A DNA stretch of 64,000 nucleotides from Rhodocyclaceae bacterium (GTDB lineage Bacteria > Pseudomonadota > Gammaproteobacteria > Burkholderiales > Rhodocyclaceae). This document shows, in pieces, positions 17,289 to 26,107 of the stretch (positions within the stretch are counted from its first letter, which is position 1; each line of letters starts with the position of its first letter). The stretch lies in assembly GCA_016718525.1 (NCBI GenBank), contig JADKDD010000001.1, positions 558,001-622,000 of the forward strand, written 5' to 3'. Position numbers and translations under genes: made by a program. A model generated the notes under the pieces. It was not told the DNA's origin and searched no databases. It was given only the letters and a program-made list of their open reading frames with translations.

Positions 17289-18074
17289 ATGGAAAAAAAT
17301 GAAGCGGTATTGTTGCGCAGCGATGTCGAAGGAATTGCAACCCTCACCCTGAATCGTCCGACACAGTTCAATTCCTTGTCGGATGAATTGCTCGATGCGT
17401 TGCAGATCGAGTTTGATTTGATTGCTACCGATACATCTGTGCGGGTAGTCGTGATTGCCGGTGCAGGCAAAGCATTTTGTGCCGGGCATGACCTTAAGGA
17501 AATGCGCGCCAATCCAAGCAAGGCGTATATGCAACGCTTGTTCAGGAAGTGCGGCAAATTGATGACCACGATGACCAGGATTCCGCAGCCGGTTATTGCG
17601 CGAGTCCATGGCGTGGCGACGGCTGCGGGCTGCCAGTTGGTGGCGATGTGCGATTTGGCGGTGGCATCGGATTCCTCCCGTTTTGCAGTGTCCGGGATCA
17701 ACGTCGGACTTTTTTGTTCTACTCCAGCCGTTGCATTGACGCGGGCGATGAGTCGAAAGGCGGCGATGGAAATGCTGCTCACAGGAGAGTTCATCAGCGC
17801 CGCAGATGCGGAAAAGCGCGGACTGATCAACCGCTCCGTGCCGGGCGGTGACCTCGATGCCGAAGTTGGGCGTCTTGCTGCTGCGGTCTGCGCCAAGTCG
17901 TCGCTCGCCATTGCAATGGGGAAGCAGTTGTTTTATCGCCAAATTGAAATGGGGCTGGAAGGCGCCTACCAACTGGCTTCCGAAACCATGGCCTGTAACA
18001 TGATGTCCGAGGACGCAGCGAATGGAATCGATGCGTTCGCGAACAAACAAAAGGCAGTATGGCGTGGGCGCTGA
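17289..18074 (+). CDS. Enoyl-CoA hydratase/isomerase family protein, ECHDC3-like
   Basis: A 261-residue crotonase-fold protein. The oxyanion-hole segment AGHDLKEM is present, and VATAAGCQLVAMCDLAVAS aligns with the second oxyanion strand. The two catalytic glutamates of true enoyl-CoA hydratases appear to be missing: the first is Gln116 and the second falls at Gly136. This pattern is shared with the ECHDC3 group, whose reaction is uncertain. It is encoded five bases after the acyl-CoA synthetase, so it should act on the CoA ester that enzyme forms. Confidence 0.85.
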   Translation: MEKNEAVLLRSDVEGIATLTLNRPTQFNSLSDELLDALQIEFDLIATDTSVRVVVIAGAGKAFCAGHDLKEMRANPSKAYMQRLFRKCGKLMTTMTRIPQPVIARVHGVATAAGCQLVAMCDLAVASDSSRFAVSGINVGLFCSTPAVALTRAMSRKAAMEMLLTGEFISAADAEKRGLINRSVPGGDLDAEVGRLAAAVCAKSSLAIAMGKQLFYRQIEMGLEGAYQLASETMACNMMSEDAANGIDAFANKQKAVWRGR

Positions 18075-18149
18075 GGCAGTGAGATCAAAATAACTCGCAC
18101 GGACATCGGCGGGAAGCGTGTTTTTTTTACTACTTATGAGGCAACGATT

Positions 18150-18653
18150 ATGACCATCACCATGTATTCAGCATCAATTCCTGTTTTGAAGAACAATTTG
18201 CATAGCCTCGCCGGTGTACTGAAAAAGGCGGAGGCTCATGCAACGGGCGCAGGCTATGAATCTGGTGCATTACTGGGTTCGAGATTGTTTCCGGATATGT
18301 TTGATTTGACTCGGCAAGTTCAGATTGCGACCGACCAGGCCAAGGGTGGGGCTGCCCGGTTGGCGGGCGTTGACGTACCCAAGTATGAGGACAATGAAAC
18401 AACCTTCGCCGAGTTGGATGCGCGCATCTCCAAGACCATCCAATTTTTGGAGACCATTCGCCCCGATCAGGTAGACGGTAGCGAGGGTCGAGATATTGTC
18501 ATTCAGGCCGGACCGATGAAGCTTGAGTTCAAAGGACAAATTTACCTGACCACCTGGGTATTCCCGAACTTCTTTTTCCATGTCACCACGGCATACAACA
18601 TCCTGCGTCACAATGGCGTGCCGCTTTCGAAGCGTGATTTTCTCGGGATGTGA
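18150..18653 (+). CDS. DUF1993 family protein
   Basis: A 167-residue protein of the DUF1993 family, a four-helix DinB-like fold of unknown function. Supporting segments are LLGSRLFPDMFDLTRQVQIATDQAKGG near residues 42-68 (seen in pieces), ARISKTIQFLETI, and the C-terminal FHVTTAYNILRHNGVPLSKRD. It has a GAGG ribosome site. It lies 75 bases after the crotonase gene and may be co-transcribed with it. No catalytic residues can be assigned. Confidence 0.8.
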   Translation: MTITMYSASIPVLKNNLHSLAGVLKKAEAHATGAGYESGALLGSRLFPDMFDLTRQVQIATDQAKGGAARLAGVDVPKYEDNETTFAELDARISKTIQFLETIRPDQVDGSEGRDIVIQAGPMKLEFKGQIYLTTWVFPNFFFHVTTAYNILRHNGVPLSKRDFLGM

Positions 18654-18679
18654 CCGCAACCTGAGTACGGGTTCGTGCG

Positions 18680-19156
18680 CTACTCCGGTTTCTTCGGCGA
18701 GATCCACATGTTGATCTCGGCACGGAAAACCAACTGATTGTTCGTGTCGGTCACCACGACGGTCACTGGTACTGAAGTTGCAGTTCCAAATTCGGGTGGA
18801 GTATTGAAGCTGGCTTCGGCGCGCAGGTCGGTTTCAGCTTTTTTTAGGTATTCGACGGTCATTCCCTTGGGAATCCATCGATGAGTGGCGGGCGTGCTCG
18901 CCTCGGTCATCGTGCCGCCTGCGAGTTCCGCCATATTGCACATGGCGATGGCATGGACAGTCGCAAGATGATTTTGAACGGCGCGGCGCTTTGAAATGGT
19001 AAGCGTGCAATGACCGGGACGCAGCTCTTCAAATTGCGGGCGGATACTGGCGAAATACGGCGCTTTAAAGCACACCAGTTTTGAGAAAAGCCACTTGCCG
19101 CCTGGTTTGGTTGCGAGCGTTTGCCAAAATCTCAATGCTGCGTTTGGTGTGCTCAT
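18680..19156 (-). CDS. DUF4442 hotdog-fold thioesterase-like protein
   Basis: A 158-residue protein resembling the DUF4442 / PaaI-like hotdog group: APYFASIRPQFEELRPGHCTLTISKRRAVQNH followed by VHAIAMCNMAELAGG (the central helix of the hotdog) and a beta-rich end. Such proteins are presumed acyl-CoA thioesterases. The ATG chosen is conventional; a GTG 27 bases upstream would add nine residues. It is the last gene of the reverse-strand series that begins at dsbA, 28 bases after arginase. The substrate is unknown. Confidence 0.72.
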   Translation of the reverse strand: MSTPNAALRFWQTLATKPGGKWLFSKLVCFKAPYFASIRPQFEELRPGHCTLTISKRRAVQNHLATVHAIAMCNMAELAGGTMTEASTPATHRWIPKGMTVEYLKKAETDLRAEASFNTPPEFGTATSVPVTVVVTDTNNQLVFRAEINMWISPKKPE

Positions 19157-19211
19157 GGGGTTTTTCTTTGTGCAATCCGACACCGCATGGTCAGCATCAA
19201 CTTGCGTTGTT

Positions 19212-20132
19212 TCAAGATTCCTTCCTCATCAAGGTGCTCTTGCCAAAAAGTGACTCAATCAAATCCACCGCCAATTCCGCAGTGCGATTTCGTTCATCAA
19301 GCGCAGGATTGAGTTCCATGACATCAAGCGATGCAAGCAAACCGGTGTCCGCAATCATCTCCATGCACAACTGGGCTTCGCGGTAACTTGGGCCACCAGG
19401 CACCGTCGTACCAACACCCGGAGCAATATCAGGATCGAGAAAGTCGACATCAAAACTGACATGCAAATGGGTTTGCTCGTCGATGCCCAATAGTGCGTTT
19501 TCCATCGCTACCCGCATACCCATTTCGTCGATGTAGCGCATATCGAATACTTCCAGGTCCATCTCATGCACGAACTTCTTTTCACCGGCGTCGACGCTAC
19601 GGATACCGACTTGCCGGATTGACTTCGGATCGATCGCTGGAACATGTCCGCCTATTTCTATGAGTTCACGTGGACCGTGGCCGCACAAACACGCCACCGG
19701 CATACCATGAATATTGCCACTTGGCGTCAAAATGCTGGTGTTGAAGTCTGCATGCGCATCAAGCCATAGCACGCGCAGTTTTTTCCCTATCCTCCGGCAG
19801 TGGCGGGCAACGGCGCTGATCGAACCAATGCCCAGGCAATGATCGCCACCCAACAGGATTGGCATGTGGTGTTCTTCCAACGCGGCGTAAACAGCTTGGT
19901 GCACGGCGAGATTCCACGCAACGACCTCGGGCAAGTGGCGGTATCCATCGCGTGGGGGCAGCCACGGATTTGCAGGCCCCGACAAATTGCCTGTGTCGGT
20001 CACTTCCAGGCCATGACTCATCAGGACCGAGACAATATTGGCAACGCGCAGTGCTTCGGGGCCCATACTGGCACCTCGCGTTCCAGCGCCTATGTCAGTC
20101 GGTGCGCCGATAAGGCAAACGCTTTTGCTCAT
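19212..20132 (-). CDS. Arginase (ureohydrolase family)
   Basis: A 306-residue binuclear-manganese ureohydrolase. Ligands are visible as GGDH (His98), DAHAD (Asp125, His127, Asp129) and SFDVD (Asp228, Asp230). NIHGMP at 140-145 and GVGTTVPGG are more like arginase than agmatinase, so the reaction is probably L-arginine to ornithine and urea. Length matches the usual 300-310. The gene follows the asparaginase by 15 bases on the same strand, suggesting joint release of nitrogen from amino acids. Confidence 0.88.
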   Translation of the reverse strand: MSKSVCLIGAPTDIGAGTRGASMGPEALRVANIVSVLMSHGLEVTDTGNLSGPANPWLPPRDGYRHLPEVVAWNLAVHQAVYAALEEHHMPILLGGDHCLGIGSISAVARHCRRIGKKLRVLWLDAHADFNTSILTPSGNIHGMPVACLCGHGPRELIEIGGHVPAIDPKSIRQVGIRSVDAGEKKFVHEMDLEVFDMRYIDEMGMRVAMENALLGIDEQTHLHVSFDVDFLDPDIAPGVGTTVPGGPSYREAQLCMEMIADTGLLASLDVMELNPALDERNRTAELAVDLIESLFGKSTLMRKES

Positions 20133-20147
20133 GTAGTAATTAATCTC

Positions 20148-21158
20148 TCAAGTAGATTTTTCCAAGGTAAATGTCGGTCGGCGTTCGCCAACCAGCATTC
20201 CCCTGGCATTGTAAAGTTGAGTCGCACGCCAGGGCATCAAAGCTTGCCGTTGCACTTCGTCCAGCCAACCCAATTGGTCCATTGCCTCAACGGTTGCTGA
20301 AAACAAGGCAGTGCGATTTCCATCGGTAATCTTGATCGCAAAAGCTTCACGGCGTGATTTACTGGCCATTGCTTGAACGCCGTCAGCGCCAACCTTGGCA
20401 ATCCAGTCACCACGCCCGGCCTGCATAAACGCCAGATCATTTCGGCCACTGCCCGAAACCAACTCAGGATAGGTTGTCATCGCTTCTGCGAGCAATTGAA
20501 AACTCTCACCGAACTCGGTATCGGCGGGCCCGCTCGCCAAACGTGCGTATGCGTAGGCTATTTTCGATAGCGGCATGGCGTAGTTCGGCGCCGAGCAACC
20601 ATCGATACCGAGTTGAAGCGCGTTCACATCCATGCCGGTGGCACGCGCAACATCTTGTCGAACTGCTTGTTGCAGGGGATGCATCGGGTCGACGTAGTTT
20701 GCCGCAGGGTATCCGTGATGGACGCAATATGCGAGAAAGCCGGCATGCTTCCCGCTGCAATTATTGTGACGTTGATCCCAGACCATATCGGGCGGAGGCG
20801 ACTGATCAAAATAGGAGTAGAGCGCTGGTACGTGACAACCACATGCCAAAGCGGTGTGCGGCAGGTGGATTTTTTCCAGCATGGCATCAACATGCTGCAC
20901 GTGCGCCGGCTCTCCATTGTGACTAGCGCATAGCATCGCGATTTCGGCGCAGGTGAAATCAAACTCCTTACGCGTTCCACCTTCCAAAATTGGCAAGGCT
21001 TGAAATGCCTTTAACGTCGAACGTGAAAAGCTTACGCGATGCGGATCGCCAACTGCCGCAACGACCTGACCTTTGAAATCAACGACGGCGATCGTTCCAA
21101 AATGTTCACTCTCAAGGAATCCACCACGGGTCAGTTGGATCAGCGGTGTCGGCGCCAT
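20148..21158 (-). CDS. Asparaginase II family protein
   Basis: A 336-residue protein of the bacterial asparaginase II (PF06089-like) family, unrelated to EcAII. Typical segments are LTRGGFLESEHFG at the N-terminus, FSRSTLKAFQALP, CASHNGEPAH, NNCSGKHAGFLA and GIDGCSAPNYAMPL; conserved Ser and Lys residues in these are thought to be catalytic. It would hydrolyse asparagine to aspartate and ammonia. The start at 21158 avoids overlap with dsbB and gives the usual N-terminus. Confidence 0.87.
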   Translation of the reverse strand: MAPTPLIQLTRGGFLESEHFGTIAVVDFKGQVVAAVGDPHRVSFSRSTLKAFQALPILEGGTRKEFDFTCAEIAMLCASHNGEPAHVQHVDAMLEKIHLPHTALACGCHVPALYSYFDQSPPPDMVWDQRHNNCSGKHAGFLAYCVHHGYPAANYVDPMHPLQQAVRQDVARATGMDVNALQLGIDGCSAPNYAMPLSKIAYAYARLASGPADTEFGESFQLLAEAMTTYPELVSGSGRNDLAFMQAGRGDWIAKVGADGVQAMASKSRREAFAIKITDGNRTALFSATVEAMDQLGWLDEVQRQALMPWRATQLYNARGMLVGERRPTFTLEKST

Positions 21159-21172
21159 CTCAATGCCTGGAA

Positions 21173-21685
21173 TTAACGACGCGACAAGGCCGCTGCACGA
21201 ATTGCTCCCACGGCCATTGCGGCAAACATCAAAAGTGACCATTCCGCAATCGACAGCGACATAAATTTCCAGCCGGCTTCGCTACATAGCCCGGTTGCTT
21301 CAAAAAGCAGCGGCACGCGCTCTCCAGCCCAGTAGACGAAGCTTTCCCACCAGGGTTGATCGGCCGTGCAACTGACGTTGACTGCAAAACGCTGTAACCA
21401 GGTTTGATAGCCCGCCATCCAAATTCCGGCTGCGGCAGTCAAACTCACTCCGACCGAAGTGTAGAAACTCGATCGATACGTTTGAAATATGGCCAAACTC
21501 AAGAACACTTCGATTGATATCAAGAGGTAGACCATTCGCTGCAGGATACACAACGGGCAAGCGGCAAGGTTCATCGTCCTTGCCAGGACCAGTCCGCCTG
21601 CAACCAAACCGATACCCAGAATACCGATCGCAAGCAACAAGCGTCGCGGTTGTCGGGTCATTGAGCCGCGGAATGCCAAGGTCAT
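21173..21685 (-). CDS. dsbB: Disulfide bond formation protein DsbB
   Basis: A 170-residue inner-membrane protein with four hydrophobic helices and two periplasmic cysteine pairs: Cys43/Cys46 (CPLC) and Cys106/Cys134. It reoxidises DsbA and passes electrons to quinone. Arg50 follows the CPLC motif as in other DsbB proteins. Its ATG overlaps the dsbA stop (ATGA), giving a dsbA-dsbB operon. A second ATG eight codons later is also possible. Confidence 0.93.
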   Translation of the reverse strand: MTLAFRGSMTRQPRRLLLAIGILGIGLVAGGLVLARTMNLAACPLCILQRMVYLLISIEVFLSLAIFQTYRSSFYTSVGVSLTAAAGIWMAGYQTWLQRFAVNVSCTADQPWWESFVYWAGERVPLLFEATGLCSEAGWKFMSLSIAEWSLLMFAAMAVGAIRAAALSRR

Positions 21686-22332
21686 TTGGTGTTGGATTCG
21701 GCCCGCACCTTGGCAACCACTGTGTCGACGAGTGTCAGCAAAGCTCCATAATTTGGGGCAGCAGAATTATTTACCAGGTAGCGGCCATTGACCGCAAGGG
21801 CGGGGACACCTGATATGCCGTACCGGGTGGCTTCCTGGTCGCCAGCCTTGAGGCGGGACTGCACGCCAAATGAGACCATTGCGTCACCAATCTTCTTGCC
21901 ATCCGCGCCTTTGCTCGTCGCCCAGCTGGCCACCGCTTCGTTACTATCGAAGTTCACCCGGTCCTTGTGCACGGCTGCAAATACAAGACTGTCAAGTTTT
22001 TCGACATTTCCGGTCGCTTCGAGTGCGTAGTAAATACTGGCCAGGCGCGCCCATGGTGGCCGATTAAACGATACAGGGACGCGCCGGAACACGACGTCCT
22101 TGGGCAGTTTTGCCGCCCAGGCAGTGACCAGCGGATGGAAGTCATTGCAGTGTGAGCAGCCATAGGAAAAAAACTCGACGACTTCAATTTTTCCGCCACC
22201 GGCAACAGGTTGGGGCGGTTCAATCAGGGTGTAGTCACGCCCGGCTTGCAGGTCGGCGGCAAGCGCCGATGGTGCGCTCGCAAGAACGGAAAGGGAAAAC
22301 AGAAGCGCGATGAATGCAAAAGTACGTTTCAC
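21682..22332 (-). CDS. dsbA: Thiol:disulfide interchange protein DsbA
   Basis: A 216-residue periplasmic thioredoxin-fold oxidase. The signal peptide covers about residues 1-25 (ending PSALA). The active site is Cys59-Ser-His-Cys62, and the cis-proline loop is in ISGVPALAVNGRY. It introduces disulfides into exported proteins. CSHC is a less common variant of the usual CPHC and may alter the redox potential. The gene leads the series dsbA-dsbB-asparaginase-arginase-thioesterase. Confidence 0.93.
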   Translation of the reverse strand: MKRTFAFIALLFSLSVLASAPSALAADLQAGRDYTLIEPPQPVAGGGKIEVVEFFSYGCSHCNDFHPLVTAWAAKLPKDVVFRRVPVSFNRPPWARLASIYYALEATGNVEKLDSLVFAAVHKDRVNFDSNEAVASWATSKGADGKKIGDAMVSFGVQSRLKAGDQEATRYGISGVPALAVNGRYLVNNSAAPNYGALLTLVDTVVAKVRAESNTK

Positions 22333-22442
22333 TGGAAATCTCCGTCGGAACAGTTAATCGGATAGCGCTATTTTACGGTTGCCGGCATCGTTGCAATGGT
22401 TGGATTGGTAAATCCTTGTAAAGTTCAAGATCTGAATGGCAG

Positions 22443-23297
22443 TTACAAGTTTTTGTGCATCCAGGTCGCCACCCGCGGCACAACCACTTTGGCGTTTTTG
22501 AGCCACGAATAGTGGTCGAAAGCGATTCCATCTGAATCGGCTTGGGTCCACAGCCATTTTTCGCGCTTGCAGGCCGCCAGTTTCCCGGCTAAATATTCCG
22601 CTGCAGTCGAGGGTGCAAAGCTGTCTGTACTGAAGTTGAGGGTGAGGACCGGAATGCTTAGACTTTTGAGCAACTGCTCGTAGTCGAGCGTACTTCCACT
22701 CGGTGCATAACAACCAGTCTCAGCTACATGGTACCAATCGCGCATTACTCCGACCGCTTCGCGACCTCCGAATCCGATTCGGTCTCCCGGGAAGTGGCCG
22801 AGCAAAGGAACAATAGTTTTGATCAATAGTCCCATAAAACGAATTTGCCGCTGCGACTTTTGAGGGAAACAAGGCAGAAACACGCTGCCGCTGGCAATTG
22901 GCAGCAAGCCTTGTACTTCAGCGTCGGTGGCGGCAATAAGTGCGCTGATTTGTCCGCCAAGACTGTGCCCACCCAACCAAACTGGTTGATCTGGATACCG
23001 CAATTTCAAGTTCGCGAGCAGGGCTGGTGCGTCCATTTCAACCAGATGGCGATAACCAAAGTTTATTTTCCTTGACGCCCGCAGGTTGCTACTGGCGATG
23101 CCTCGCCAATCTGGCGTGCACACGGTCACGCCGTGTTCAGCCATCGTGCCCGCAAAGCTGCGATAAATCTTGCTCGGCGTACCCAATGCAGGGTAAAAAA
23201 CCAGCACCGGTCCATTTTCACGGTTTGACGGGTACAGTGTGGCACCGTACTGATGGCCATCGGCCGATGTAATCGACAGGGTCTCTGGAGAAGTCAT
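22443..23297 (-). CDS. Alpha/beta hydrolase
   Basis: A 284-residue alpha/beta-hydrolase of the serine aminopeptidase S33 / lysophospholipase-like group. The nucleophile elbow is GGHSLGG with Ser112, and VLVFYPALGTPSKIYRSFA near 31-49 forms the oxyanion strand. FDHYSW near the C-terminus supplies the likely His. The substrate is unknown. It stands alone, about 110 bases upstream of dsbA on the same strand. Confidence 0.82.
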   Translation of the reverse strand: MTSPETLSITSADGHQYGATLYPSNRENGPVLVFYPALGTPSKIYRSFAGTMAEHGVTVCTPDWRGIASSNLRASRKINFGYRHLVEMDAPALLANLKLRYPDQPVWLGGHSLGGQISALIAATDAEVQGLLPIASGSVFLPCFPQKSQRQIRFMGLLIKTIVPLLGHFPGDRIGFGGREAVGVMRDWYHVAETGCYAPSGSTLDYEQLLKSLSIPVLTLNFSTDSFAPSTAAEYLAGKLAACKREKWLWTQADSDGIAFDHYSWLKNAKVVVPRVATWMHKNL

Positions 23298-23468
23298 ATC
23301 TGCACTCTTGGCGACTCAGTTTATAAAGTCGCGGAAATTGTCAATGCGTTCCATAGAATTAAAACATTGAACCCGTGGATTTAGTGTGTTTTCTCTAAAT
23401 CAGCTGGCTACACTGCAACGCATTCAAGCACTTAGAGCTTGCGCACATCAAAATCTGAGGAGTCGGTC

Positions 23469-23912
23469 GTGGCGAAAAAACAGGAATCTAATTTGAGTGG
23501 ATTGGACAGTCATTTTGCAAACAAAGTGCGCGAGTCTGCCCAGCAGATATGGGATGCCGGCTTGGGCGCGTTTTCAAAAGCGCAAAACGAAGGCAATAAG
23601 GTATTCGAGGCATTAGTTTGTGAAGGTGAGGCGCTCCAGGAAAAGACGCGCAAGAAAGTCGCTGGATTGAGAGTATCCGAAATGGCGAGCAGAGCGACGG
23701 GAACGTGGGACAAACTGGAGCAGGTATTTGAAACACGCGTCGCGCATGCGCTTGGCAAGTTGGGCGTTCCGACTCGCAAGGAAATAGATGCACTGACCAA
23801 ACGTCTGGATAAGTTGGCGGATGCGCTTGAGCGAAACACTGCCAAGAAGCCGGCCGCGAAAGCTGCTGTAAAACCAGCAGTTAGGGCGCGGGTTGCAAAG
23901 GCCACCAAATAA
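23469..23912 (+). CDS. Phasin family protein (PHA granule-associated), copy 1
   Basis: A 147-residue protein of the PhaF/PhaI-type phasin family. The segment ESAQQIWDAGLGAFSKAQNE (residues about 23-42) is the conserved granule-binding helix, followed by a predicted coiled coil and an Ala/Lys-rich tail (KKPAAKAAVKPAVRARVAKATK in the last residues) like the histone-like end of PhaF. A GTG start preceded by CTGAGGAG is chosen. Phasins coat polyhydroxyalkanoate granules and may link them to the nucleoid. The next gene is a paralogue. Confidence 0.87.
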   Translation: MAKKQESNLSGLDSHFANKVRESAQQIWDAGLGAFSKAQNEGNKVFEALVCEGEALQEKTRKKVAGLRVSEMASRATGTWDKLEQVFETRVAHALGKLGVPTRKEIDALTKRLDKLADALERNTAKKPAAKAAVKPAVRARVAKATK

Positions 23913-23976
23913 GCTGCTTGGACAAGCAGTCGACCCAGTCTTGAATTGCGAAAGTTTAAATTTCAAGGAGTTGAAG

Positions 23977-24417
23977 ATGGCAACGAAGAAAATTTCTGAA
24001 AAACTCAGTCTCAATCTTGCCGATGCTGTACGTGACTCGGCAGAGGAAATTTGGATGGCCGGACTTGGGGCGTTTTCAAAAGCCCAACGCGAGGGTAACA
24101 AGGTGTTCGATCTGCTGGTTTCAGAAGGAAAGCAACTCCAGGGCAAAGTGAAGGGCGTGGCGGACAATGTTTCGGGGAAGGTTGCCGATAAGCTGGCTGA
24201 AAATCGCGTCGCCGAACTGGCCGATAAGGCAGTGGCTGGTTGGGATAAATTCGGTCAAGTGCTGGAAGATCGCACGTCTGAGGCTTTAGGTCGATTTGGT
24301 GTTGCAACGAAGAAGGACACGGACGCTCTTTCCCGTCGCGTTGCAAAGCTGGCAACGGAACTTGAAAAAATGAGACGTACTCCAAAGAAATCCCCAGTGC
24401 GTAAGTCAGTGACCTGA
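23977..24417 (+). CDS. Phasin family protein, copy 2
   Basis: A 146-residue phasin with RDSAEEIWMAGLGAFSKAQ, nearly the same block as in the upstream copy, and KVFDLLVSEGKQLQGKV following it. The C-terminus is shorter in Ala/Lys repeats than in copy 1. The ATG is preceded by AAGGAG. The genes lie 64 bases apart and probably arose by tandem duplication. A strong terminator follows, so the pair forms a transcription unit. Confidence 0.87.
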   Translation: MATKKISEKLSLNLADAVRDSAEEIWMAGLGAFSKAQREGNKVFDLLVSEGKQLQGKVKGVADNVSGKVADKLAENRVAELADKAVAGWDKFGQVLEDRTSEALGRFGVATKKDTDALSRRVAKLATELEKMRRTPKKSPVRKSVT

Positions 24418-24462
24418 CGAAGCCAGCTGCGAACTCAACCGGCAAGTTCGCCATGGAACGAT

Positions 24463-24497
24463 AACGGCAGATGCAGGAGCATTTGCCGTTTGTTTTT
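24463..24497 (+). terminator. Rho-independent terminator after the phasin pair
   Basis: AACGGCAGATGC pairs with GCATTTGCCGTT around an AGGA loop: a 12-base-pair stem with one G-U pair, followed by TGTTTTTG. It lies 45 bases after the second phasin stop and before the TetR gene. Confidence 0.85.
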
Positions 24498-24580
24498 GTG
24501 GCTCAGCAACAACAGATAAATATCTTCGCATGCCGACTCTGGCGACAAAATGCCAACTCGCGTCTTGAAGAGGGAAGACA

Positions 24581-25273
24581 GTGGAAGGAAATGATATCCT
24601 GATGGCGAGAGCTGGAGACGCCAAAATGGAACGCAAGCCAAAACGCCGGACCCGAGAGCGAATATTAGAAACATCACTTGTCCTATTTAACGAGTTTGGC
24701 GAACCTAACGTAACAACCCAGTTGATTTCTGACGAGTTGGGAATCAGTCCCGGAAATCTTTACTACCACTTCCGCAGCAAAGACGAAATCATTGAGACGG
24801 TATTCGCCGATTTTGTTCGGGATATCGACACGACCTTAGGCGCGCCGGAACTCAGACTTCCAGATGTCGAGGATTTGTGGTTGTTCCTCCATTTACTGTT
24901 TGAGAATATCTGGCGCTATCGTTTCTTGTATCGAGATCTCAACGAGTTGCTTTCGCGCAACCGGATGCTCGAGATGCAGTTCAAACGCATAATGGCGCAT
25001 AAAGTCAAGACGGCGGCGTTGATTTGCGACGGTTTAGTGGCGGCCGATTTGATGCGCGCGACAAAGGCTGAGATTCAGACGCTTGCCGTCAATATGGTTG
25101 TTTTGGCAACCTATTGGCTTTCGTTCGAATTTGTCCGCGATGCGCGACGCCCGATTGACGGTGAAGCCTTGGCTCGCGGTGCTTATCAAGCGATGTCGCT
25201 TGTTGCTCCATACATGTCAGGAGACTCACGGGCGTGGTTCGAAGAGCTGTCCAAGGCGTACCTGACTACCTGA
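24581..25273 (+). CDS. TetR family transcriptional regulator
   Basis: A 230-residue repressor. The N-terminal helix-turn-helix contains RTRERILETSLVLFNEFG and the recognition region ISPGNLYYHFRSKDEI; the C-terminal ligand domain is helical. Three starts are possible: GTG at 24581 with GAGGGAAG before it, ATG at 24602, and ATG at 24626 with GGAG before it. The first is annotated, but residues before MERKPKRRTR are probably not conserved. Its place after the phasins suggests control of PHA or fatty-acid genes, which is inference. Confidence 0.85.
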   Translation: MEGNDILMARAGDAKMERKPKRRTRERILETSLVLFNEFGEPNVTTQLISDELGISPGNLYYHFRSKDEIIETVFADFVRDIDTTLGAPELRLPDVEDLWLFLHLLFENIWRYRFLYRDLNELLSRNRMLEMQFKRIMAHKVKTAALICDGLVAADLMRATKAEIQTLAVNMVVLATYWLSFEFVRDARRPIDGEALARGAYQAMSLVAPYMSGDSRAWFEELSKAYLTT

Positions 25274-25325
25274 AAGCGTCCCGGTAGTTTTAGCACTGCA
25301 ACTGCGGTCAGTTGCCAGGGCAGAT

Positions 25326-25619
25326 TTACCCGCCGGATTCAGCAGGGCCGAATTTCTCGTCGCAAAATCGGTGAATTTCTCGTTCTATGCGCGCCTTGAT
25401 CGGCCGCAGGAGAAATCCAATTTTTGCGTTGATATCGAGGACTTTTTTTTCCACGACAATCGTCCCGGTGACACCCATCCGCTTGAAGTTGAGGGTATTA
25501 CCTGTCCATTCGTAGGTGAAGTCAAACTCTTCGGCAAGCTCTGCAGCGATTTGCTCTGCTGCAGTACGAGCTCTCTTCAGTGTCATGCCATGACTTCGGC
25601 GAACGACGATATCGCTCAT
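25326..25619 (-). CDS. Polyhydroxyalkanoic acid system family protein (PHA granule region)
   Basis: A 97-residue protein matching the small family annotated as polyhydroxyalkanoic acid system protein (PF09650-like). The supporting pattern is IVVRRSHGMTLKRARTAAEQ at the start, then FTYEWTGNTLNFKRMGVTG, then INAKIGFLLRPIKARIEREI. Its biochemical role is not established, but it is usually found with PHA synthesis or phasin genes, and here it lies 1 kb from two phasins. It is convergent with the TetR gene. Confidence 0.82.
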   Translation of the reverse strand: MSDIVVRRSHGMTLKRARTAAEQIAAELAEEFDFTYEWTGNTLNFKRMGVTGTIVVEKKVLDINAKIGFLLRPIKARIEREIHRFCDEKFGPAESGG

Positions 25620-25653
25620 ATTGCCAGACTTCCCGATCTATTTGCTTTGGTGC

Positions 25654-25884
25654 CTATGGATTGGCAACGCGAGTATTCAGCACTAAACGTGCCTTGCGTT
25701 GAGCTTCGGCCTTGTTCATAGCGGTAACTTGCCGGCCATACGCCTCGCGCTCAAGGCGACCCTTTTTGGTGGCCTCGATGCTCCTGATGCATCGCCAGCG
25801 CTTACCGGCTTTGGTATCAATGAGACGCATTTCTTCTTTTGGGTGGTGAGTCCGACAGTGGTAGCAAAAGGCAGTTTCAGACAT
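25654..25884 (-). CDS. Small Cys-containing protein of unknown function
   Basis: A 76-residue protein starting MSETAFCYHCRTHHPKEEMR, with Cys7, Cys10 and Cys32 plus His13 and His14 that could form a partial zinc knuckle, then a charged helical part rich in Lys, Arg and Glu. It resembles short betaproteobacterial hypothetical proteins I have seen, but I cannot give a family. The ORF ends 34 bases upstream of the PHA-region gene on the same strand, so they may be co-transcribed. Confidence 0.6.
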   Translation of the reverse strand: MSETAFCYHCRTHHPKEEMRLIDTKAGKRWRCIRSIEATKKGRLEREAYGRQVTAMNKAEAQRKARLVLNTRVANP

Positions 25885-26107
25885 GCATCGGCTCTTTTAA
25901 AGGTTTGTCAGAGGGCGCATCATAGCATTTCGAGGTACATAAGTTCAACTGCATGAAACGTATGAATTTATTTGACTTTCGTTGGTTGCTAACTGTGACA
26001 AATGGTGATTTTTGAATCAATGCGAGACGCTAAAAGCAGTCGCGAGGCCGCTCGGTGCAGGGCTAAACGCCGACCAAGCAGTTGATTGAATATAGGTAAA
26101 AGGAAAT

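Noticed and set aside
16938..18050. 370-codon reverse-strand frame opposite the acyl-CoA synthetase and crotonase genes
   Set aside because: It mirrors two well-supported genes and its product is Arg/His/Cys-rich with no known pattern.
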